The position numbers were made by a program, and so were the translations under genes. 46,415 nucleotides of DNA from Candidatus Kuenenia stuttgartensis. GTDB lineage: Bacteria > Planctomycetota > Planctomycetia > Planctomycetales > Planctomycetaceae. Numbering within the stretch: the first letter of the stretch is position 1; the number at the start of each line of letters is the position of its first letter. The notes below the pieces were generated by a model that saw only the letters and a list, made by a program, of their open reading frames with translations, searched no databases and was not told where the DNA came from. Positions 17,420 through 25,587 of this stretch are shown in pieces. The DNA lies in assembly GCA_945904015.1 (NCBI GenBank), contig CAMDPK010000044.1, positions 1 to 46,415 of the forward strand, written 5' to 3'.

Positions 17420-17874
17420 GCGGAAACTCGTCGGAGGGCGGTTGAGGCGGGGGACACCAGGCGGGAACGCTCAGCGAGCGTGGTCGGATTCTACGGCGAC
17501 GAGCGAGCCGAGGCCAAGTGCTGCTCAAAACGTCCTGCCGCGGGCGGATCGACGAACGCTTATGGCCAGAGTCGCATCTTTTCAACCTCGGAAAACGGGC
17601 GCACGAAACCGATCGATGTCCCCGAAATCGGCAAAGTTTGACAAGCCTCGCCCAACCACGCCAGTTCTGTGAATTGCTCTGGCGGAACAACGTGTCCCCC
17701 GGCCGAGGCAATGTTCCGGCGATTGGCGTTGGCTCGTCCGGCGCGTGAAGAGATGCCGGTTGTCCCTCCGATACCGACTGGAGAACCCCCATCGTGGCCG
17801 ACGCGTCTCGCGTTGGTCCGATCTGACGTTCGGATGCGAGACGCATCCGCCACGACGACACGGAAAGTCACACC
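17420..17874. other. Non-coding gap between divergent genes
   Basis: The open frames in this 455-base gap do not resemble known proteins and lack ribosome sites. The right half holds a copy of the ATGCGTCTCGC palindrome family (17792-17855). Promoters for the dehydrogenase and the kinase should lie here, but I cannot place them. Confidence 0.6.
17792..17855. repeat. Palindromic repeat, GATGCGTCTCGC family, copy 1
   Basis: The arms 17792-17811 and 17835-17855 are complementary at about 18 positions; the right arm also contains its own palindrome CGGATGCGAGACGCATCCG. Related copies are at 26265-26319 and 35834-35884. It sits 20 bases before the histidine kinase start. Confidence 0.82.
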
Positions 17875-18684
17875 ATGACCGAACCGCTCACTCCCCAAAC
17901 CGAAGTTGAAGCCCTGCGGCAGGAAGTCGCCACCTTGCGGCACAAGCTGTTGCAGTCGCAACGCCTGAGCACCGTCGGTGCGTTGGCCTCGTCGGTGACT
18001 CACGAGTTCAACAACATTCTCACGACGGTCATCAACTACGCGAAGATGGGCCTGCGTCACAAAGACGCCAACTCGCGCGACAAGTCGTTCGACAAAATCC
18101 TCGCCGCCGGCCAGCGAGCCGCGAAGATCACCACCGGCATGCTGTCCTACGCTCGCGGCCGAGGCGACCGTCGCGAACCGTATGACCTCGTCACGCTCGT
18201 CCAAGAAGTGCTGGTGCTGGTCGAGAAAGACTTGCAGATGCACCGCGCACGCCTGGAGACCAACTTCTCCGAACACCCGCAAGCCGAAATCAACGCCGGT
18301 CAGATTCAACAAGTCCTGTTGAACCTGATCATCAACGCTCGCCAAGCCATGCCCAACGGCGGGCGACTGTTGGTCTCGGTCACGTCTAATCGCGAGTCCG
18401 GCTTCGCCGAGATCGGAGTCCGAGACAGTGGCTGCGGCATCGCCGCCGAACAACTCAAAAAAATCTTCGACCCGTTCTTCTCGACCAAACAAGCCGACGA
18501 GAACGGCCAAGGCGGCAGTGGCCTCGGTCTCTCCCTGTGCCGCGAAGTCATCGAGGCCCACCACGGCCGCATTCGCGTCGAAAGCACCGTCGGCGTCGGC
18601 ACGCAATTCACGCTCAAGCTGCCGCTGGTCGCCGCCACGGCCGGCTTGATCGGCCCCAAGAAACCGATGCAAAAGGTTGGCTGA
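17875..18684 (+). CDS. Soluble sensor histidine kinase
   Basis: A 269-residue kinase without a membrane segment. It starts with a short coiled coil (8-30), then the H-box LASSVTHEFNNILT with the phospho-accepting H43, N-box QQVLLNLIINARQAM, G1 box VRDSGCGI, F-box IFDPFFSTK and G2 box GSGLGLSLC. No PAS or receiver domain is present, so sensing must come from the coiled coil or a partner protein. It should autophosphorylate and pass phosphate to a response regulator, which is not encoded nearby (an orphan kinase). GGAAAG lies 7 bases before the ATG. Confidence 0.93.
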   Translation: MTEPLTPQTEVEALRQEVATLRHKLLQSQRLSTVGALASSVTHEFNNILTTVINYAKMGLRHKDANSRDKSFDKILAAGQRAAKITTGMLSYARGRGDRREPYDLVTLVQEVLVLVEKDLQMHRARLETNFSEHPQAEINAGQIQQVLLNLIINARQAMPNGGRLLVSVTSNRESGFAEIGVRDSGCGIAAEQLKKIFDPFFSTKQADENGQGGSGLGLSLCREVIEAHHGRIRVESTVGVGTQFTLKLPLVAATAGLIGPKKPMQKVG

Positions 18685-18703
18685 TCGCAGCCGCCAACGT
18701 CGC

Positions 18704-18723
18704 CGTCACGCTTCCGCGTGACG
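18704..18723. repeat. Short perfect hairpin after the kinase gene
   Basis: An 8-bp perfect stem (CGTCACGC / GCGTGACG) closes a TTCC loop 20 bases past the kinase stop. It lacks a T tract, so it may be a repeat element or an mRNA 3' hairpin, not a classic terminator. A related CACGCGGAGCG motif lies near 18789. Confidence 0.65.
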
Positions 18724-18840
18724 AGCCGAACGCTTCACGACCGCCGGAATGTGTCAGCGGTCGAATCTCGATGAAACCTTCGGCTCATCACGCGGAGCGA
18801 TGATGGCTACAGACAGCGACAGCCAGCTACACTGGCCGCC

Positions 18841-20349
18841 ATGCGACGCCGAGTCCTCATCGCTGGCATGTTCCACGAAACGCACACGTTCTTGACCGAA
18901 CGGACACCGTGGTCCGCCTTTTCCGTGCGGCGCGGCAATGAGTTCTTCACCGCTCGGGGAGACGGCTCACCACTTGCCGGAGTCTTGGACATCGCTGACG
19001 AACGCGGTTGGGAAGTCGTTCCGGCGATCGATGCACGAGCCACTCCCAGCGGAACCGTCGAAGACAGCGCCTTCGAGCAATTCTGGTCCGAACTCCAATA
19101 TTGGTCCGTCATCGGGGACAAAGGTGAATCGGTATTATCCGGACCAATTGACGGCATTTACTTGGTGCTACACGGTTCAATGGCCACGGAGTCCATTCGC
19201 GATCCGGAAACAGAATTGGTTCGCCGTCTGCAAGCGCTTCAAGGCAGCAACCAAGTGCCGATTGGCGGAGTACTCGACTTGCACGGCAACATCTCGCGAG
19301 AATTCTCCGAAGCGACACAGGCATTCGTCGCGTACCGCAACAATCCACACACGGATGCCTACGAGGCTGCTCGCGACGGCGCACGATTATTGGACCGCGT
19401 GATGCTGCCCGGCCGCTGGCCCGTCACGCTGCACGCGGTTCCGAACATCGTGTGGCCACCCACGGGAGTCGGCACTGCTGACGAACCGATGCGCGTGCTC
19501 GAAGCACTGGCACGCGACATCGAGCGCACGCATCCCGACATCGCGGCGGTGAATGTCTTCGCGGGCTACTCATTCGCGGACACGCCCGACACCGGCGTTT
19601 CCTTCACGGCCGTGACGTTCGGTGATGCCGACGAAGCTCGCCGCGCGTTGCAGTCGCTCTGCGACGAAGCCACCCGCCGCCGCGAGCAAGGCAACGTCGT
19701 GCCGCCGTCGCTCGAAAGCGTGTTGCCGACGATTCAAGCCGAAGTCGCGCGTGGCGAGACGCCGGTCATCATCGTTGAACCGTCCGACAACATCGGCGGT
19801 GGAGCGCCGGGCGACATGACGCATGTGTTTCGTGCGTTTGTGTCGCACGGAATTGGCAACTCGGCAGTCGTCATTGACGATGCGGTTGCCGTTGCAGAAG
19901 TCTCGGCACGTCCCCTCGGCTGGCGAGGTTCACTGACATTCGGTGGCCGCAGCGATCCACGATTCGATTCGCCGGTGACGTGCGATGTGGAATTGCTCTC
20001 CGTCAGCGACGGCCAGTTCACGCTCGAGGACCGGCACAGCCATTTGGCCTCAATGTGCGGGGTTCAAATCGACATGGGGCCGTGCGCCGTAATTTGTCAT
20101 GCCGGCATCCGAGTCTTGCTGACCAGCCGCAAGACGCCGCCGTTCGACCTCGGCCAGCTTCGCAGCCAAGGGATCATCCCAGAATCGCTCTCGGTGATCG
20201 GCGTCAAAGCGGCAGTCGCGCATCGGCAAGCCTACGACCCGATCGCGAAGCACAGCCACACGGTCAACACGCTTGGCCCCTGTACGAGCGACTTGCGCTC
20301 GCTGCCGTTCGAGCAAATCCGCCGGCCAATTTTTCCGCTCGACCCGTAG
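18841..20349 (+). CDS. M81 family metallopeptidase (MlrC-like)
   Basis: A 502-residue protein of the MlrC/M81 family. It begins RRVLIAGMFHETHTF, continues with DGIYLVLHGSM and GGVLDLHGNISREF, and has AYRNNPHTDAYEAA with the expected His and Asp metal residues. The C-terminal MlrC domain includes PSDNIGGGAPGDMT. Family members are zinc amidohydrolases; MlrC itself opens a peptide produced in microcystin breakdown, but most homologs have no known substrate. No signal peptide. The ribosome site is weak. The TAG stop lies inside a palindromic repeat (20345-20406). It converges with the DUF1501 gene. Confidence 0.93.
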   Translation: MRRRVLIAGMFHETHTFLTERTPWSAFSVRRGNEFFTARGDGSPLAGVLDIADERGWEVVPAIDARATPSGTVEDSAFEQFWSELQYWSVIGDKGESVLSGPIDGIYLVLHGSMATESIRDPETELVRRLQALQGSNQVPIGGVLDLHGNISREFSEATQAFVAYRNNPHTDAYEAARDGARLLDRVMLPGRWPVTLHAVPNIVWPPTGVGTADEPMRVLEALARDIERTHPDIAAVNVFAGYSFADTPDTGVSFTAVTFGDADEARRALQSLCDEATRRREQGNVVPPSLESVLPTIQAEVARGETPVIIVEPSDNIGGGAPGDMTHVFRAFVSHGIGNSAVVIDDAVAVAEVSARPLGWRGSLTFGGRSDPRFDSPVTCDVELLSVSDGQFTLEDRHSHLASMCGVQIDMGPCAVICHAGIRVLLTSRKTPPFDLGQLRSQGIIPESLSVIGVKAAVAHRQAYDPIAKHSHTVNTLGPCTSDLRSLPFEQIRRPIFPLDP

Positions 20350-20406
20350 GATGGGCACTCCTGCCCGTCCATCCCCGACGGGACGGGCAAGAGTGCCCAT
20401 CCTACG
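20345..20406. repeat. Palindromic repeat, GTAGGATGGGCACTC family, copy 1
   Basis: Arms of 26 bases (20345-20370 and 20381-20406) match with a single mismatch around a 10-base loop. The left arm begins CGTAGGATGG and supplies the TAG stop codon of the M81 gene; the right end touches the DUF1501 stop at 20408. Copy 2 is at 23871-23947. Confidence 0.95.
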
Positions 20407-20407
20407 C

Positions 20408-21874
20408 TCACAGAATCGCGTCGATCGGTTGCCCGAAGTCGATCTCCAGCCGCTTGCGGCCGGGGACTTCGAGGCGGCGTGCATCGAGCCCAAGCTGATG
20501 CAGCACGGTCGCGTGCAGGTCGGTGACGTAGTGGCGATCTTCAACGGCGTGGAAGCCGAGTTCATCCGTCTTGCCGTGAGCGATGCCGCCTTTCACGCCG
20601 CCACCGGCCAGCACAATCGAGAAGCCGTAGGGATGATGGTCTCGGCCGTTTGAGTTTTGCGCTCCTGGCGTGCGGCCGAATTCGGTGCCGATGACGACCA
20701 GCGTTTCGTCGAGTGTGCCGCGGCGTTTCAAATCTTTGATGAGCGCGGCGATTGGCTGATCGACTTCCTGGCAGAGTTTGCTGTGACCGGATTTCAAATT
20801 TCCGTGAGCGTCCCACGCGCCGGCTCCGCCGTTGCTGCCGTGGAAGATTTGGATGAAGCGGACACCTTGCTCGGCCATGCGACGGGCGGCGAGGCATTGT
20901 TGGCCGAACGTCTTCGTCAGCGCTTGATCGAGTCCGTACATCGACTGCGTCTCGGCGGTTTCCTGGCCGAAGTCCACGAGGTTTGGCACCGCCGTTTGCA
21001 TTTTGAACGCGAGTTCGTAGGAACGGATGCGAGCCAGCAGCGCGGGGTCGTTCGGGTATTCGACCGCCGCGAGCTTGTTCAGCCGGCCGAGCAACTCGAA
21101 TTCTCGGCGTTGCTCTTCGACGAACACGTCGTTGCCCGGCTGAGCGAACGGCAGCGGGTTGGCCGGATCGACCGACAACTGCACGCCGTTGTGAGCCGGG
21201 CCGAGATAGTTGGCTCCGTGCGCCCCGATGCCGCCGCAGCAATCGGCGATCGGCGTCCCCATCACGATGAACTGCGGCAGCGAGTCGTTCAGCGAACCGA
21301 GTCCGTAATTCACCCACGAGCCAATCGTCGGGTACGGCCCTTCGAGCGAGTGCCGGCCGGTGTGAAACTGAAGCTGTGCTCCGTGATTGTTGTCGGTCGT
21401 CCACATCGACCGCACGATGGCCAGGTCGTCCGCGCACTCGCCGACGTGCGGCCACCAATCGCTGATCTCCAACCCGCTCTCGCCGCGCGGCCGCCAGCCA
21501 ACCTGCATCGGGCAAATGTGCGGATGAACTTTGTGCAGCCCAGCGATGACCTCACGCAGATTCTTCTTCAAGTACGGCGATTCGAGATACGACTTGTACG
21601 GCGACTCCTCAAACGTTTTCCCGGCCCACTTGTTGAGTTCCGGCTTCGGATCAAACGTCTCCATCTGGCTCATGCCGCCGATTAAGAAAATCCAGATGAC
21701 CGACTTGGCTTTTTGCCGTCGCACCGGCAGCCCGCTCGGTGGAGTCCACGCGGCCTGCGATTCCGCCCGCGCGATGCCGTCGCGATCGAGCATGGCTCCC
21801 AGCGCCAAGCCGGTGAAGCCCATGCCAATGTCGGAGAGAAACGCTCGGCGATGAATGCTGTTGGATGGCGACAT
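20408..21874 (-). CDS. DUF1501 domain Tat-exported protein
   Basis: A 488-residue DUF1501 protein with a twin-arginine-type signal (HRRAFLSDIGMGFTGLALGAML, residues 8-28). The sulfatase-like fold shows in WIFLIGGMSQMETFDPKP, RSMWTTDNNHGAQLQFHTG and VVIGTEFGRTPGAQ, then GRDHHPYGFSIVLAGGG. Planctomycetes encode many of these, usually beside DUF1549/DUF1553 partners; none is adjacent here. It is exported folded; its biochemical role is not established. I chose ATG 21874 (GAGGG 9 bases upstream) over ATG 21883, which touches that same ribosome site. Confidence 0.92.
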   Translation of the reverse strand: MSPSNSIHRRAFLSDIGMGFTGLALGAMLDRDGIARAESQAAWTPPSGLPVRRQKAKSVIWIFLIGGMSQMETFDPKPELNKWAGKTFEESPYKSYLESPYLKKNLREVIAGLHKVHPHICPMQVGWRPRGESGLEISDWWPHVGECADDLAIVRSMWTTDNNHGAQLQFHTGRHSLEGPYPTIGSWVNYGLGSLNDSLPQFIVMGTPIADCCGGIGAHGANYLGPAHNGVQLSVDPANPLPFAQPGNDVFVEEQRREFELLGRLNKLAAVEYPNDPALLARIRSYELAFKMQTAVPNLVDFGQETAETQSMYGLDQALTKTFGQQCLAARRMAEQGVRFIQIFHGSNGGAGAWDAHGNLKSGHSKLCQEVDQPIAALIKDLKRRGTLDETLVVIGTEFGRTPGAQNSNGRDHHPYGFSIVLAGGGVKGGIAHGKTDELGFHAVEDRHYVTDLHATVLHQLGLDARRLEVPGRKRLEIDFGQPIDAIL

Positions 21875-21940
21875 GGCTGTCATCCCTCAAAATCCAGAGA
21901 CGATGGTTGACCAAAGAAGCAGACAAACCTGAATCGGCCG

Positions 21941-22240
21941 ACAGGCTAACGCCTGCGGGTGACGGCGACCACATTTGTCGTCGGCAAATCGATGCTGCTG
22001 TGCCTACAAATGGCAGGCGATCCTGTCATTCATCCCGAATGGGATGCCAGCCATTAGCCGGGGGTTGAGCGCAGCGATACCCCCGGATCGGATTCAGAAA
22101 GTCGCACGCATCCTGGAGGGATGCCAGAGGCGTTCGAGGCTGTCATCCCTCCGGGATGCGAATGCATTTCACCAGCCAACCGGGGGTATCGTCCGCTGAG
22201 GCGGACTCAACCCCCGGCTAATGGCTTCGATCCCTACGGG
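21941..22240. repeat. Nested palindromic repeat region
   Basis: The outer arms 22050-22086 and 22180-22225 are complementary over about 37 bases; the right arm carries an extra small hairpin (TCCGCTGAGGCGGA, 22192-22205). Inside, 22109-22124 pairs with 22144-22159 (GCATCC-GGAGGGATG). Flanking CCCGAATGGGAT and CCCTACGGGAT motifs add further stems, and CAGGC-TAAC-GCCTG lies at about 21945-21958. I see no gene in the whole gap 21875-22282; the only frames are repeat-derived. Confidence 0.85.
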
Positions 22241-22282
22241 ATCAATCGCAAAATATCGGTTTGTGATTCGACCATGTTTGTC

Positions 22283-22594
22283 TCAAACGAACTCCCACAT
22301 CATTTCTTGTGGCACTGGTGTCCGTGTGTTGTCGCGCGCGATGACAAAGCCATCCGCCGTCATCGTGCCAATGCCAAGAAAGCGGTGGAAATACGCCTGA
22401 ACCACAACGCGAATGCGACCATCCGGCAATCTGTCGAAGTAGGTCGCCACCGCGACCTCACGGTCTCTGACCAACTCACCGTCGTCCTGTCGCTCAGGTA
22501 AAGCTGCCACCTCAGCGAATGAAAGCAATCGAAGTTGCTCGATTCTCCGAGTGGCTACCTCTTGCACTTCGGTGGGTTTGACCGTGGAACTCAT
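22283..22594 (-). CDS. Hypothetical protein downstream of nuoD (103 aa)
   Basis: A 103-residue soluble protein: a helical first half (VATRRIEQLRLLSFAEVAALPE) and a beta-like second half (VAVATYFDRLPDGRIRVVVQAYFHRF). It starts 29 bases after the nuoD stop on the same strand and could be the last gene of that operon. The ribosome site is weak. The composition is protein-like and the frame covers the whole of a region otherwise empty, but I do not recognise a family. Confidence 0.6.
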   Translation of the reverse strand: MSSTVKPTEVQEVATRRIEQLRLLSFAEVAALPERQDDGELVRDREVAVATYFDRLPDGRIRVVVQAYFHRFLGIGTMTADGFVIARDNTRTPVPQEMMWEFV

Positions 22595-22623
22595 GGGTAC
22601 GCCCGAAGTGCATTAACCATCAA

Positions 22624-23862
22624 TCACCGGTCGATCTCGCCCATCACGACATCCAGCGAGCCGACGATGGCGGGGATGTCGGCCAGCAAAAAACCTTCGC
22701 AGAGTGGGGCGGTGACGGAGAGGTTGCAGAAGCAGGAGCTTTTGGCTCGGGCGCGGTACGGTTCGGCTTTGTCGTTGCCGACAATGTAAAAACCCATCGC
22801 GCCGCGCGGGCATTCGGTTTCGAGGTACGCTTCGTCGACCGGCAGCTTGGCGCTCATCTTGTACGGCACGCGGTAGGTGCCTTGGGACTTCGGGTATTTG
22901 GCCATCGCTTGGCGGACGAGCTTGATGGCTTGCACGACTTCCATCATGCGGACGAAGAAGCGGCACCAGTTGTCGCCCAGCACCGCTTCGCGCGGCGCGT
23001 CTTCAAACGGGGCGGAGATGACGTCGAAGTCGTAGCCGGTGTAATATCGCGTGTAGATCGGCTCGCCATCGCGGCGGAGATCGAAATCGACGCCGCTGCC
23101 GCGCAGGACGGGGCCGGTGCAGCCGTGGCTGATCGCCAGCTCTTTGGTGAGGATGCCCAGGCCCGCCGTTCGCTTGATGAAAATCTGGTTGCGAGTCAGC
23201 AGCGTGTGGTATTCCTGGATGCGCGGCTCCAGCCAGTTGAGAAACATCTCGACCGCTTCCAGCCAGGTCAGCTTCATGTTCTTGTTGCGCTTGGTCAGCG
23301 CGGCGAGGCCGGGCGGAATCGGAATGATGTCCGGCAGGTCGTGCGTCGCTCCGCCGATCGTGAAGTAGCTGTAGGTCAGACGTGCTCCGCAGAGTTCCTC
23401 GAACAGATCGAGGATGATTTCCCGCTCGCGGAAGGCGTAGAGGAACGGGCTGAACGTGCCGAGATCCAAGCCGTAAGCACCCATGCCGACCAAGTGGCTG
23501 GCGATGCGGCCGAGTTCCGCGACCAGCACGCGAATGGTCATCGCCTTTTCGGGGACTTCCAGGCCGATCAGTTTCTCGACGGCCAACGCCATGCCGAGGT
23601 TCATGTTCATCCCGGCGAGGTAATCCATGCGGTCGGTGTACGGCACCCACTGCGGCGTCGCGAGGTTCTCGCCGATCTTCTCGGCACAGCGATGCAAGTA
23701 GCCGATGTGCGGCGTGATCTCGTGAATGATCTCGCCGTCGGTCCGCAGCAACAGCCGCAACACGCCGTGCGTGCTGGGATGCTGCGGCCCCATGTTGACG
23801 AGCATCTCGTCGGTGCGAACGTCGAATTCGATGACGCGGGGATCTTCGAGAGTCAGGCTCAT
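22624..23862 (-). CDS. nuoD: NADH-quinone oxidoreductase subunit D
   Basis: A 412-residue subunit of the peripheral arm of complex I, forming part of the quinone-binding pocket with NuoB. The conserved opening MLVNMGPQHPSTHGVLRL (His pair of the quinone site), IGYLHRCAEKIGE, YTDRMDYLAGMN and the closing VVMGEIDR are all present. The ATG at 23862 has GAGG 5 bases upstream. The palindrome at 23871-23947 fills the gap to nuoC. No internal break; length normal for NuoD not fused to NuoC. Confidence 0.97.
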   Translation of the reverse strand: MSLTLEDPRVIEFDVRTDEMLVNMGPQHPSTHGVLRLLLRTDGEIIHEITPHIGYLHRCAEKIGENLATPQWVPYTDRMDYLAGMNMNLGMALAVEKLIGLEVPEKAMTIRVLVAELGRIASHLVGMGAYGLDLGTFSPFLYAFREREIILDLFEELCGARLTYSYFTIGGATHDLPDIIPIPPGLAALTKRNKNMKLTWLEAVEMFLNWLEPRIQEYHTLLTRNQIFIKRTAGLGILTKELAISHGCTGPVLRGSGVDFDLRRDGEPIYTRYYTGYDFDVISAPFEDAPREAVLGDNWCRFFVRMMEVVQAIKLVRQAMAKYPKSQGTYRVPYKMSAKLPVDEAYLETECPRGAMGFYIVGNDKAEPYRARAKSSCFCNLSVTAPLCEGFLLADIPAIVGSLDVVMGEIDR

Positions 23863-23870
23863 GGAAACCT

Positions 23871-23947
23871 CGTAGGATGGGCACTCTTGCCCGTCTTGTT
23901 TTCATTCCGTCAGTGAATGCCGGGACGGGCAAGAGTGCCCATCCTAC
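23871..23947. repeat. Palindromic repeat, GTAGGATGGGCACTC family, copy 2
   Basis: Arms 23871-23895 and 23924-23947 are perfectly complementary over 24 bases. On the minus strand the element supplies the TAG stop of nuoC, and its other end lies 8 bases from the nuoD start codon. The 28-base loop differs from copy 1 at 20345-20406. Confidence 0.95.
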
Positions 23948-24477
23948 TTGCCGCGAACGCCGTGATATTCCAGCGGCATGTCGTAGTCTTTGCGGAGCGG
24001 ATGCCCCTCCCAGTCTTCTGGGCAGAGGATGCGTCGCAGGTTTGGATGATCGGTGAAATTGACGCCGACGAGGTCGTAGCATTCTCGCTCGTGCCAGTCG
24101 GCGATGGCCCAGATGGACGTGACCGACGGAACTTCGGGGATCGTCTTCGTCGCTTCGTCCTTCCAACGGGGGACTTTGACCTTGATCGTGATGCGATGCC
24201 GCAGTGCGTAGCTCGTCAGGTGATAGACGACTTCAACATGCGGTTGGTGATTGAACTTGGCGGCCTTCTTGGCGTCAGGTTCAAAGTAATCGACGCCGGT
24301 CAGATCGTTGAGATGGTCGAATTGCGTCCGCTCGTCGTGCTTCAGGAAGCGTGCGACATCGACGATCGCGGTTGCCGCGATTTCGATCCACGGGTCTTTG
24401 GCGGTGAAGTTCGAGCCGGTGATTTTGGACTCACCGAATTCGCTGACGAGGAGTTTGTGGAGGTCTTCGGCGGTCAT
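23944..24477 (-). CDS. nuoC: NADH-quinone oxidoreductase subunit C
   Basis: A 177-residue NuoC (30-kDa subunit) of the peripheral arm. Key segments are [54 protein letters not shown] and [22 protein letters not shown]; the WHERE-Y-D-GV and [11 protein letters not shown] motifs are diagnostic. The stop codon comes from the first bases of a palindromic repeat. The long frame upstream of ATG 24477 is a shadow of nuoA. The ribosome site is weak; 74 bases separate it from nuoA, with no nuoB between. Confidence 0.96.
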   Translation of the reverse strand: MTAEDLHKLLVSEFGESKITGSNFTAKDPWIEIAATAIVDVARFLKHDERTQFDHLNDLTGVDYFEPDAKKAAKFNHQPHVEVVYHLTSYALRHRITIKVKVPRWKDEATKTIPEVPSVTSIWAIADWHERECYDLVGVNFTDHPNLRRILCPEDWEGHPLRKDYDMPLEYHGVRGK

Positions 24478-24551
24478 GTGTGGGACTTCAATTTCAGAGT
24501 AGTGCAAAAGCCCGCGAGCCACCGAGGCAAGCTCGGTGGGGGGAAGGAAAA

Positions 24552-25076
24552 TTACGCGGCGGCGTCTTCGACGGGGGCGGGCTTCTGGTAGGCTCGGACC
24601 CAGTCGAGGTCGCCGCGTTTCCAGACGTAGGCGAAGCCGACGAGCAGCACGGCGAAGAAGACGGCGATGTCGATCACGCTGACCATTCCGAGCGTCAGCG
24701 CGGTGTCGGCCGAGATCGCTTGTGAGGCGTCGAGTGTTCCGGGGGTGACGTTCAACAGCTTTTCGGAAATCTGGGTGCGAGCCTCCGTCGAGAGGCGGTT
24801 GTCGGCAAGTTGCATTGCTCCGCCGTAGACCGAGGCCCACGGGTAAAAGAATGCGACTTCGACGTCGAAGATGATGAACAGCAGCGCGACCGTGTAGTAC
24901 CGCAGATCGAATTGGATGTAGCTGGAACCGATGGTCGGCTCGCCGCATTCGTAGATCGCGTCTTTTTCGGGAGTCGGCAGCGTCGGGCGAACGAGGCGGC
25001 CGATGATCAGCGGAGCCGCCACGATGCCGATTCCGGCGATGATGAAGAGGACAATGTGGCCAACTAGGTCTGTCAT
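24552..25076 (-). CDS. nuoA: NADH-quinone oxidoreductase subunit A
   Basis: A 174-residue membrane subunit with three helices (about 5-28, 60-80, 130-151). The conserved loop [39 protein letters not shown] identifies NuoA without doubt (split across TM1-TM2 loop and TM2). Residues 84-128 form a hydrophilic insertion between the second and third helices, making the protein longer than the usual 120-140 residues. The region before the ATG is a heptamer array (25081-25122), which leaves no recognisable ribosome site. Confidence 0.95.
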   Translation of the reverse strand: MTDLVGHIVLFIIAGIGIVAAPLIIGRLVRPTLPTPEKDAIYECGEPTIGSSYIQFDLRYYTVALLFIIFDVEVAFFYPWASVYGGAMQLADNRLSTEARTQISEKLLNVTPGTLDASQAISADTALTLGMVSVIDIAVFFAVLLVGFAYVWKRGDLDWVRAYQKPAPVEDAAA

Positions 25077-25080
25077 GGGA

Positions 25081-25122
25081 TTTGAAATTTCAAATTTGAG
25101 ATTTGAGATTTGAAACTTGAGA
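25081..25122. repeat. Heptanucleotide tandem array (TTTGAGA)
   Basis: Six units of seven bases: TTTGAAA, TTTCAAA, TTTGAGA, TTTGAGA, TTTGAAA, CTTGAGA. On the minus strand the array encodes the last residues (SQVSNLKSQI) and the stop of the DUF2203 gene, then fills the leader of nuoA. Confidence 0.88.
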
Positions 25123-25584
25123 TCGGGGCTGCGGTTTCAGGCCGTCAACCGACTGTCGGCCTTGAACACCGGCGGTGAGTTCGTGCCAGAAGCCGACTTC
25201 CGGTTCGCCGAGCTTCCAGCACAGGTACGCCTCGCGACCATCGACCAGCGTCGGGAAGTCGATCAAGCCGATGTTCGGGTCTTTCAATTCGATGCCAAGC
25301 TCGGCCAATTCCTGAGCAAATCCGTTGAGCTTCTCGACATCCGCTTGGATGTCGGCCTGCATCTGCTCAAGTTCTTCGGTGTACGGCGACGCCACTCGCT
25401 TTGATCCGAGTTGATTGCGTTCGATGAGGTCGATCAACCGCTGCCGGCGTTCGGAGACGTCTCGGAACAACTCGACGATGTCGCTGACGATCGCACGCAC
25501 CAGCGGCAGACGCTGATTGGCTTCGGCGAGCGTGAAGTAGCGTTTTGATTGCTCGTTCGTTGGTTCGACTTCGGCGGCGTTCAT
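25090..25584 (-). CDS. DUF2203 protein inside the nuo operon
   Basis: A 164-residue protein matching the DUF2203 pattern: YFTLAEANQRLPLVRAIVSDI near the start, a long coiled helix region (VSERRQRLIDLIERNQ... EELEQMQADIQADVEKLNGF), then LGIELKDPNIGLIDFPTLVDGREAYLCWKLGEPEVGFWHEL. Function unknown. The ATG is 3 bases after the nuoI stop, so it is cotranscribed with complex I genes. The final ten residues and the stop are encoded by a heptamer array and are probably not part of the conserved domain. Confidence 0.9.
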   Translation of the reverse strand: MNAAEVEPTNEQSKRYFTLAEANQRLPLVRAIVSDIVELFRDVSERRQRLIDLIERNQLGSKRVASPYTEELEQMQADIQADVEKLNGFAQELAELGIELKDPNIGLIDFPTLVDGREAYLCWKLGEPEVGFWHELTAGVQGRQSVDGLKPQPRSQVSNLKSQI

Positions 25585-25587
25585 GGC

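Noticed and set aside
16493..17641. 382-residue plus-strand frame opposite the alcohol dehydrogenase
   Set aside because: Shadow of a gene with intact metal and NAD motifs.
17560..18672. 370-residue minus-strand frame opposite the histidine kinase
   Set aside because: The opposite strand carries all histidine kinase boxes.
20657..21685. 342-residue plus-strand frame opposite the DUF1501 gene
   Set aside because: Shadow frame, no motif, no ribosome site.
22030..22240. Possible insertion sequence from the inverted arms
   Set aside because: The interior is too short for a transposase and no target-site duplication is evident.
22882..24591. Two plus-strand frames opposite nuoD and nuoC
   Set aside because: Shadows of conserved complex I genes.
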